A stretch of DNA of 64,000 bases, from NCBI GenBank assembly GCA_013423325.1, contig BLJB01000206.1, forward strand, positions 38,169 to 102,168. Reading direction: 5' to 3'. The first letter of the stretch is position 1. Every line of letters starts with the position of its first letter. Source of the stretch: Usnea hakonensis (taxonomy: Eukaryota > Ascomycota > Lecanoromycetes > Lecanorales > Parmeliaceae). The translations under genes were made by a program, and so were the position numbers. This document shows positions 56,128-64,000 of the stretch, one piece after another. A model generated the notes under the pieces. That model had not been told where the DNA came from. It saw only the letters and a program-made list of their open reading frames with translations, and made no database searches.

Positions 56128-56634
56128 GCCACAAGCTCGGTACGAGTGCATGCACGGGCTTGGGAAAAGGAGCATATCTTCCAGTTTCGACACTTACAGA
56201 CCTTCGATTCGTCTTTTCATCTAGGGAGAAAAAGGCGTGTTCGGGATCACGCAGCACGACTTGATTCGCTCCTCCTACTCATGAGGAGACACGGGATCCA
56301 GCGCGCACAGCATTTTCGATTCTTGAGACGATTCTACTTTTGAGAGAAATGGGAACAAATCAAATGAGGAGCCATGTCCTCCGGTTCGGGGAAGCCTGGT
56401 GTTTCCCGCGGAATGGAGGGGGGTTCTTGCATTTCATTTTGTGTCCTTTTTCTACAGTTTGGTGAGAAGCGGAAGTGGAAGAAAACTGAAAACTCTACTA
56501 TTTTTTGATGTACCGGTAAAAGAAGAAGAGGAAAGAAATATTCTTCCTATGCAGAGTGCGCCTACATATGTAAAAATGCCTAGCTTGCACATACATGCAT
56601 GCCACACTCCACTCCACTCCCCTCCCCCCCTCCA
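56128..56634. other. convergent intergenic gap
   Basis: Holds the 3' ends of STE50 and the cyclophilin gene. Nothing else seen. Confidence 0.55.
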
Positions 56635-58452
56635 CTACCAAGCATCGAAGTTGCCGAACCCAGCCCCCTTGGCCTTTTTTCTAACTGGTTCCGCACCCCT
56701 CTCCCACTCCGCCAGCACCTCTCCCTTACCAGCAGCGCCATCCTCAAGAACGACGGGGCCCATATATTTCCCCACGCCCGACTCCTGACCCGCACCGCCG
56801 TCGCCCCTCACCCTCTTGCCCGTCCACGAAACCCTCTCGTCCTCCCTCCCGCCCCTCAGCCTCAGCGCTTCGTCCTCCTCCACCGCCCTCTCCCTCTCCC
56901 CCTTCTCCTTCAAAAAGGCGTCAAACGGATCCACAAAGACAACCACCTCTTCCATCCGGACGTCCTCGACGGGCCTCTTATCCGCCTCCTCGACCTCGAC
57001 CTTCTCGATCTCGGCGAGCGTGTCCATGCCGCCGACGACGCGGGCGAAGATGGTGTGTTTGCGGTCCAGATGTTTGCAGGCGCGGTAGGTGATGAAGAAC
57101 TGGGAGCCGTTTGTGTCCCGGCCCTTGTTCGCCATGCTGACGACGCCGCGGGCGTCGTGGGACCGCGGGCCGTCGAACTCGTCGGCGAAGTTCTTGCCCC
57201 AGATGGAATTGCCGCCTTTGCCCGTGCCCGTCGGGTCGCCGCCCTGGAGCATGAAGGCGCGGATGTTGCGGTGGAAGAGGACGCCGTTGTAGAAGCCCTG
57301 CTTGCTCAGCTGCGTGAAGTTCCACACGGCGCGGGGCGCGAACTCGGGCAGCAGTTCGAGGGTGAGGGCGCCGTGGTTGGTGGAGATGCGCGCGTAGCCG
57401 GGGGTTTTCACGCGCCGGGGTTTGAGCATGTATTCTTCGTCGGTCAGGAGGGCGAGGTCGCCGCCGGTGTGCGGGGTGAGTCCTGTGGAGGTGAAGGAAG
57501 CGGCGGCTTGGCCGGTCGTGTGCTTGGCGGCGTTGTAGGGGATTGGTTTTGAGGAGTGGAGGGATTGTTGGGATCTTGGTGTGCCGTTGGTAGGAGAGGA
57601 TTTGGTCAGGGCGGTCGAGGGTGAGGTCGAGGAGGATTGTTTTTGTTGGTGAAGGTATTTGCCAATCTGGGGTTTTTCTGGCGCAACCGCTGTGTCTTCT
57701 TTGTCCTTCAGTACCGAAGCTGCGCTTCCAAGAGCATTCTTGTTGACACCGGCGCTTCGCTCTCGTTGTTGCTCTTCAGTGAGAGTGTTCACCCCTTCCC
57801 GTAGATATTTGAACTCGCTCAAATTCCTGCCCTTCACATTCAGCGGATCCTGCAACGTTATGATGTCCTTCCGTCCAAACTCCGCATCGTTGATTAAATC
57901 CCTCCACATCTTCGCCTTGACATTTAGCCTTTCAACCGTATCCCACGCATACACATTGCCGGTTGTCCCAACAGCTACCATGTGCGTGTTATCCGTAAAC
58001 ACCTTGTATGTAACCGGATCCACCATTTCGCTCTCGTCATTTTTGAGAAATTGGAGCTTGATAAGATCTGCCGTTTTGAGAGGGTGTCCATTGACAGGGT
58101 TGGTGCCGTGTTCAGAGAGCCATGTTAGGATATTGTCGATGTCGAAGATTGTGCCTTCAGAAGTGCAGACGGGGGACTTGAAAGGTTGGAGGGACAAGGC
58201 GCAGAAGTTGAAAGGAAGACGTTTGAAAGTGTTGTCTGGGGCATTTGATTTGGAGAGTCCGGAGCCAGCGCTTGCCGAGTAGGCATCTTCGGAAGCCCAC
58301 TCATTGTGGGTGATCTATGAAAGGTTACAACAGCGACAGGGGCCAAGAAGAGCGATGGACCGCTTACGTAGAGTTTGTCCGTACCTAGAGGATAATAGAG
58401 GGTCAGCAAAGAGTCGCTGAGACGAAAAGGCGGAGTGCTGACCTTTGCCCAT
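56635..58452 (-). CDS. PPIL2/Cyp-60-type U-box cyclophilin
   Basis: Nuclear spliceosome-associated peptidyl-prolyl isomerase with a ubiquitin-ligase-like U-box. The start MGKGTDKLYITHNEW at 58452 is rebuilt over two tiny introns. The U-box-like region has SLQPFKSPVCTSEGTIFDID and TNPVNGHPLKTADLI. After a Ser-rich linker comes the cyclophilin domain: GYARISTNHGALTLELLPEF, VLFHRNIRAFMLQGGDPTGT with catalytic Arg, NGSQFFITYRACKHLD and KHTIFARVVGGMD. The C-terminal tail is charged and ends KGAGFGNFDAW. The cyclophilin-encoding half (about 56800-57400) is notably more GC-rich than surrounding DNA, a codon-use feature within one gene. All isomerase contact residues that I can check are present. Confidence 0.94.
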
Positions 58453-58826
58453 GATTGCTGTGGATCGTGTCTCGCGATTCCGACAAAATGATCTAGAGAA
58501 ATTCTGCGCTATCCTTATTTCGTCATAGTATCGCGAGATTTCGTTGGTGAGATTTCGTTAGCCATGCATTTTTACATACGTAGTCGCACTCATTCATGAG
58601 AAGATTGGAAAAGAGGCACATTGGATTGATCGTATGCTTTCTATGGACAGATGCCCACTTTAGCATACCAAAACGACCCAAAAGCTCGTCAAAAAATGAA
58701 ATCCACGGGTATCATTCCATCAACTCTCCAAAGCCCACATATCTACAGCCCCTCCATCGCATCGCCCTATTCTCAATTCCACCTCCGAACCACTCTCTCG
58801 TCCCACTTCCCTCTCCCCCCTCAAGT
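58453..58826. other. intergenic between cyclophilin and EDC3
   Basis: About 370 bp on a minus-minus junction: cyclophilin promoter and EDC3 3' region. Nothing else recognised. Confidence 0.55.
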
Positions 58827-60986
58827 TTAAGGTCCACCGCCCTCTCGCAACCTTAGCGCCGCGACCCATTCCCCCGCAAACTCCACTCCACGCTTCCTTC
58901 TCGTCCCCAATTTCTTCCAAGCGACGTTCGGGATGCCAATGTCAGCGACGAATAAGCTGGGATTTACACCGTTTTTCAAGACGTGCATAGCGGTCAGGAG
59001 CCCTTGTTTTGGTGCACCGAGAGAGAGTATGAAGTTGGCAGTAATGACTAGTTCGGTGCCGTCATGGGTGGCGGGGATACCGTTTGAGGGGTCGATGCCC
59101 GATGGGACATCAATGGCGAGGGTGCCTACTTCACTGCCATTCGCCCAACAGACGAGTTGGAAGTAGGCTGCTTGGTCGTCGGTTCGTAGTTCGTCAAAGG
59201 ACAAGTGCATACCCAGTAGAGCGTCGACAATCAGATCCGTAGGCGCCTGAAGCTTCCGTAGCGTTCGCGTTAGATTATCTTGCTTGATGGCTTGGCCTCC
59301 ACAGCTTCTGAATACTTTAAGCTGTCGCTGCACACTTTCCAACAGATCGAGTTCGCGCTCGAGGCCGAGAATGCAGAGCACGACTCGTGCGCCATGGTTT
59401 CGCAGGTGGCGACCCGCTGCTATGGCACGGGAGCCGGTTTTTGTGTTTCCAGCGAGAATCACAATGAGGGGGCGGTGGTTGACCTGTTCGGCGTCTTCAC
59501 TGGAAGTCAGTCCGTAGGCCGTCTCACTAATACAGCGCGCAGAATTCTCAGTAAGCATTTCTTCGGTTAGGTTCAGCTCGGTCATAGAAAGCTGTTCTAG
59601 TTCCAACATTTGTAACGGTGATATGCAAGGACAGTCACCGTTGGATAAGGCAATTCGAAAGGCATTAGTCTCCGCAAGGCCAGATGACTTGCGGTAAAGA
59701 GAGGTAGAAGACTCTGTTTTGATCTTGGGACTTCCAGTCCGATCTGTACCTTGCCTGGACAGTCTGCTCACCGGGTCTGCAACGAACGTGGACCCAGAGC
59801 CATGATAATCACCATTTAGAAGAGCGCTACTCTTGCGAGAAGGGGGTTTCGACGCCCGTGACAAGTTCCTACGTGAGCTTCTTCCACTGCTAATCTTAGC
59901 CTCGCCGTTTCCCGTCTCGCTTTCTGTACTGCTAAGTCCGACATGGGATATGGGTCCTCCAGTTGTTCCCTTCTTGATAGGAGAATCCAATACATTCTCC
60001 GAGTAGTGCAGATTCTTCCCCCCAGCGGTACCAGATCGGGAGGCCGGTAGCCGATTAATGCTGACCAGTCTTGCCTCGTCAGCTGTAGTGTCTTCCTGCC
60101 TAATCTGGTCGAAAACTTTCCTCTTGTCAAATCTTGATAGGTTTTTTTCGAAATCAAAGTTCTCCATATCCTGAATATCTGTGGCATCTCCTGTAGCCCA
60201 GCCATTCTGATCATCTTCTTCTCTTAATCGGCGTCTAGATTTTGGTTGGCGTGGTATGCTCTTGGTTGAGCGGGCCGTTACCGTCTTAATGATCTCTTTC
60301 TGGGGATGTTGCCTATGTTGTCCTGTCGGCGATAGTAGGATCTCGGCTGTACTTTCCTCTAGGAACGGGGTCTGTCGCCAGCCCTTCACTTTTCCACGTC
60401 GTTTGTCCGGAAACTCCTGTATTTGAGTAGGCAGTGACCCTCCTCTTACTCTAGACTTCCGGGCTCTTTTCCTTAAAATAGGCGTCCTCCCCTGGGCTAA
60501 TTCCTTTAATTCTAACAGCTCCGTGTCCTGATATTTCAAGGTCTTCCCGTCTATAGGGCTTAGCTCCCCCTCATGTGCATCTTCGTTCAGAGAGAAGTCA
60601 TTGAAAGGTGCCGTAAGAGTGGCCGAGGGCGTGGTTATATCTGGATACGCCGTGGGCTCAGGCCTGGTATAGCTGACAATGGCTGGGTCCACAAATCCCC
60701 CCTTCTTCACCTCTTGCGGTACTGCCTCCTGCGATTGACCATCAATGATTTGGACGTCTAGCACATTCGAGCCATGTACAACTAGCGTTTCTGGGCCACC
60801 AGACTTGCCAGAGAGCCAAATGACTGTTGTGTTTGTCAGTAGATGCGGGCATGCGCAGGGTTAGGTCGTGCAGATACCTTGGTGAAGGGTCAATTCCTGT
60901 TCAACCACTGCTGTGACCAGACCTCGTACCTTGGCGGGCGGCTCCCTGAGTGTTGCCAGCACTGCAAGGCCAATGAACTGAGCCAT
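58827..60986 (-). CDS. edc3: Edc3 enhancer of mRNA decapping
   Basis: P-body scaffold that binds and stimulates Dcp1-Dcp2 in mRNA turnover. The start MAQFIGLAVLATLREPPAKV and a splice at HQ|VIWLSGKSGG make the N-terminal Lsm domain. A disordered basic middle region follows. The FDF motif lies in ENFDFEKNLSRFDKRKVFDQ (about 57% of the way), and the C-terminal YjeF_N Rossmann fold has PLIVILAGNTKTGSRAIAAG, DLIVDALLGMHL, LAIDVPSGIDPSNGIPAT and ILSLGAPKQGL. Length about 690 aa. One intron (about 60828-60880). The three-part order Lsm-FDF-YjeF_N defines the family. No odd features. Confidence 0.95.
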
Positions 60987-61793
60987 TCCTATTGGCGAAG
61001 GATGTTTACGGGCTGTTAAAGTTTGAGTATTTCTTCCACATCACTTTTACAACTTTGACTCGGGACAGTCGCCCTAATTTAGGTCCGACCTTACCCAAAA
61101 AGCCCCTGACACACATTAAAACTACGGTAGCAACCCTAATCTTAGGCTTAAAATCTCAATTTACATCCTCATCATCCCCCCAAAAGCCACCTTACCTCAC
61201 CTCACCAACCCCCCATAAACCGCTTACGCCCCATCACGAACACTACCTCTTCCTTCCCTTCCCCAACCCATCACACTCCCTCTCCACCACCAAATCACTC
61301 CCCTTTCGACGCCAAACCCCAAAACTCCGTCGCCTTTGCTGCCCACAGCTTCCCCCCTCCCCTCTCCTCTCCCTACCCTCAAACCGCCTCATTGTGTACA
61401 CTCTCACTCAACGAGTCAGTGCTTTCGCCCCTAGCGCTCTCACACTGCAATTAAGGATATGGTGTAGATGTATGTGGCGGTAACGGGGGGGGAAGGTAAG
61501 AGTAGAGACTTCAATTCGTGATGCGGAGTGTAAGAAGCGGCTAGAGAGAGAGGGAGAGATGTGCGTATGACTAGTACTCAAGGACCTGATAGATATCGTC
61601 GCACCCAATAACAAACAAATTTGTACAAAAGACTGTTTGTTTGTATTTATATAAGACAGCTTCGCTCGCTATGCACACGCTTGAAAACTCCGCCCAACAT
61701 TTCTTAAACGTTAAAAAAACACCAGAGAAGGGAAGCAACTCTGTTCGAGACTCACATCTCTGTTCAAGGACATTTGGTGTGGTATGCTTACGC
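60987..61793. other. intergenic between EDC3 and MFS genes
   Basis: 800 bp; a C/T-rich block (about 61150-61400) is open on the plus strand for 163 codons (60992-61483) but is low-complexity and has no domain, so it is treated as EDC3 promoter DNA. Confidence 0.5.
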
Positions 61794-63371
61794 TCACAGC
61801 TCAATAGCAAACTTTTCCCTCACAGGCTCGCCGTAGTAATAGAACAGCAACGGCGCCGGAGAAAGCGCCAAGCTCAAAAACGCAAACACACTGATCCCCC
61901 AGCCAAAACCGGCCGACTCGAACAGCTGCGAGGCTCCGAGCGGCAATATACCGCCGACGATGCTCCGAAAGACCGCGCCGGCCGCAATGGCGGATGCGGC
62001 GTACTTTTGGAACGAGTCAATGTAGTAATTCTGGCAGGTGTTGAGGATCGTGATTTGGCCTAGTCCGAAGAAGACGGTTGAGATGAAGGGGACGACGAAG
62101 TGTACTTTGTATTGGACCGTCCAGGCGAAGACGAACAGGGAGGATGGGATGAAGACGGCGCCAATGTTAGCTAGCGGTAGTCTGTACTCTGGTTTTGGTT
62201 CCCTGTTGTTTTTGCGACCGAGGTAGTTGTAGATGGTGTCGATTTTGGGCACGATGAACCAGACGGCCGCTAGGAAGCCGAGGCCAGGACCCAGGTACAT
62301 TAGTCCTACGGTGGTGGTGTCGAAGCCGTAGAGGTCGCCGTAGATGGCTTCGAAATTAGTGTAGAGAGAGTAGGTCGTGCCGAAGAGGATGGCTTGATAC
62401 ACTGCCATGATGAAGACAATCGGCTGCGTGAACAGGATGCGCAACGGTCGTACCATGGAGGTGGCCAGCTTGGACCGAAAGGGTCGGTCGTCTTGGCCGG
62501 CCATACGGTAGGCTTTGTGGCCGGTTTCAGACGAATCTTCATAGCTCTTTTTGCGGGATTCCAGAATGACAGGGGCGTAGCTTTCTTTGAGGAAGATGAA
62601 GCCGACTATGGTGTTGAAGCTGCACACAATGGTTAGGATCCAGAAGATCCAACGCCAGCCGAGGTACTGGACTATGATGCCACCAAACAGAGGCCCCAGG
62701 GTTGGGCCAAGTAGGGGCCCAAGTAGGTACCAGCCAAAGACTCCAGCCCTTTGACTCGGATGAAACATGTCAGAAATAGTGCCTCCACCATTCGCTATGC
62801 CCACGCTCCCAAAGAACCCACTAATCGTTCTCACAGCGATCAAGGACTCCACATTCGGACTCAATGCAGTTGGTATCTGTAACAGGGCAAAAACAGTAAA
62901 GCATACCAGGTACAACATTCGCCTCCCAAATGTTTCTGAGAGAGGTGCCAGGAGAAGAGGGCCGAAACCGAGAAAGATAACAAAGCCAGTCGTAGCCCCC
63001 ACAACCGTTGTATCCTCTGTCTTGAGATCTGCAGCGATCTCTGATATGCCAGGGGTGAACATGCTAGAGGCTAGAGGTGACAAGACTTGGACATTCGTAA
63101 GCTTTGCTGCCGTTGGCGATGCGGCAGGTGATCTGCCACTCACCGGCCATGAATGCAATAATGGCTACATTGATAAATTTACGTCGACGAGGCCAATTCC
63201 TTGGGTTCTCGTCGTCTTCTTTGGAGAAGTCGATGATCTGAGCTTTGTCAGATGAAGGTAACGGGGAAGTTTTTACCGAACAAGTACTCGTACCTCTGGT
63301 TCTTCTTCGTGCTGGCCACCTGCGTCGCCATTCAGTAGAAGCGGCGACCGCTCGTCTGAACTATTTGCCAT
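61794..63371 (-). CDS. MFS multidrug transporter (DHA1 type)
   Basis: Proton-coupled exporter with twelve predicted membrane segments, probably in the plasma membrane. Three exons: MANSSDERSPLLLNGDAGGQ starts at 63371; a second exon has AQIIDFSKEDDENPRNWPRR, the usual pre-TM1 NP-N-W motif; the third runs from AVLSPLASSMFTPGISEIAA to the stop at 61794. The DHA1 signatures include FLGFGPLLLAPLSETFGRR (motif A), LIAVRTISGFFGSVG and VFGWYLLGPLLGPTLGP (motif C, antiporter). The C-terminal half contains LFGTTYSLYTNFEAIY and FGLGQITILNTCQNYYID. Substrates are not readable; fungal DHA1 proteins export azoles, polyamines or own metabolites. No biosynthetic partner adjoins it. Intact frame throughout. 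Confidence 0.93.
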
Positions 63372-63659
63372 CTAATTTATATACAGGTGGCACTAGGTGC
63401 CTGCTGATTTTCCGAATACAAAAGTGTGTGGCGAGACTGGATGCTCGAGAAATAAAGCCGACGGATAAGCGCCGATAAGTGGTGCGTATTCTAGCGCGCC
63501 GCTAATTGTACCCTGCCGGTCGATGAGCGAATGCGAATAGCCCAGGAGGGTCAACTTTCGTTACTTGTTGCAGATTTTAGCGAACGGTGAACAAGCACAG
63601 CCTTTCCTCAAAAAGATGGGAGGCAAAAGCAGATCCTGCCTAGACGTACAAAAAAACAA
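63372..63659. other. MFS promoter / tRNA flank
   Basis: About 290 bp between the transporter start and the tRNA gene, with no ORF. It is the likely MFS promoter. Confidence 0.5.
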
Positions 63660-63743
63660 GGGCATGACCGGACTCGAACCAGTGACCTTGGGATGGATTG
63701 GAGAAACTGCAATCCCACACTCTAACCGCTGAGTTACACGCCC
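63660..63743 (-). tRNA. tRNA-Cys (GCA) with intron
   Basis: The minus strand folds as a cloverleaf: acceptor GGGCGTG pairs with CATGCCC (one G-U), D-arm ACTC/GAGT, anticodon stem TGGGA/TCCCA with loop TTGCA and a 12-nt intron (TTTCTCCAATCC) after position 37, five-base variable loop, T-arm ACTGG TTCGAGT CCGGT. Anticodon GCA reads Cys UGC/UGU. The intron is in the canonical eukaryotic position. It is likely functional, as all stems pair. Confidence 0.92.
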
Positions 63744-64000
63744 AATATTTGAAATGGCTGCTACTATAAAATATAATATACTTTGTTTAATTTATCAGAT
63801 GACGATCAATATGCCAGATCATCGGACCAAATAACGTAAGAGCCAAAGACGTATACAACCCTAGAAGCAAAGCTCTAAACCTACATTTCAGGCTCTGTAG
63901 TGATAATCGGAATAATCGATTATTTTTCGTCATAATCATAATCGATTATAAAATCGATTAATAATCGATTATTTAGCGTCTTTTTCGAATTTTTCGCTTT
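63744..64000. repeat. AT-rich palindromic repeat at window edge
   Basis: From about 63903 the DNA repeats the palindrome AATCGATT at 63914, 63940, 63952 and 63963, inside TAATCGATTA contexts, with a related imperfect unit at 63903. The array continues to the window end. It could be a transposon terminal region or a structured AT repeat next to the tRNA; its full extent is not visible. Confidence 0.6.

Noticed and set aside
60992..61483. 163-codon plus-strand frame upstream of EDC3
   Set aside because: C/T-rich promoter DNA yields Pro/Ser/Thr/Leu low complexity; no domain or start context.
1..64000. CRISPR arrays, prophage, bacterial operons or ribosome binding sites
   Set aside because: The window is eukaryotic nuclear DNA with spliceosomal introns; no spaced direct-repeat array was seen.
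1..64000. Intact transposon with transposase or reverse transcriptase
   Set aside because: No DDE, RT or integrase motif was found in any frame; only decayed AT-rich relics and short palindromes remain.

Overview
The window is nuclear DNA of a filamentous ascomycete (Pezizomycotina; class not determined). The support is: short GT-AG introns of about 45-80 nt interrupting most genes; fungus-restricted families (Zn2Cys6 regulator, HET-domain protein, Helo-like N-terminal domain, GH76 Dfg5-type mannosidase, Ste50); a quelling-type RNA-dependent RNA polymerase; AT-rich repeat relics that look hit by repeat-induced point mutation (RIP); and an intron-containing tRNA-Cys. Nothing bacterial, plasmid or viral was recognised. 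I support about 24 protein genes and one tRNA.

Layout. 0-8 kb: a possible HET-gene relic, long C tracts, a short-chain dehydrogenase converging on a Zn2Cys6 regulator, then a divergent casein kinase I. 8-18 kb: a secreted serine carboxypeptidase, a HET-domain protein, a protein joining a Helo-like N-terminal domain to a duplicated LIM-type zinc array, and a small unknown protein. 18-25 kb: housekeeping genes Cdc48, a Pex11-type protein and a SprT-like metalloprotease. 25-29 kb: a secreted Cys-containing protein and 2.2 kb of apparently empty DNA. 29-34 kb: a three-gene accessory group of cytochrome P450, LaeA-like methyltransferase (apparently frameshifted) and hotdog thioesterase. 36-46 kb: an unknown single-exon Cys-rich protein, Pif1 helicase flanked by decayed direct repeats, a Ure2-like GST, a GH76 GPI protein with an altered catalytic motif and a glycine-zipper protein. 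46-61 kb: RNA-dependent RNA polymerase, a GPI Ser/Thr-rich protein, Ste50, a U-box cyclophilin and the decapping enhancer Edc3. 61-64 kb: an MFS drug transporter, tRNA-Cys and an AT-rich palindromic repeat running off the end.

How they work together. Most of 18-24 kb and 36-61 kb is core cell biology: protein segregation, peroxisomes, DNA helicase, RNA silencing, MAPK signalling, mRNA decapping and spliceosomal folding. The two accessory blocks of interest are the 8-18 kb stretch, where a HET protein sits beside a Helo-like/LIM protein and may be a non-self-recognition locus, and the P450/methyltransferase/thioesterase trio, which looks like a small or decaying secondary-metabolism group. Three accessory genes (regulator, LIM protein, methyltransferase) show apparent frame breaks, while the housekeeping genes examined splice cleanly. 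That suggests accessory-gene decay, though assembly errors are not excluded. No wholly new system was proven; the Helo-like/LIM locus is the strongest candidate.
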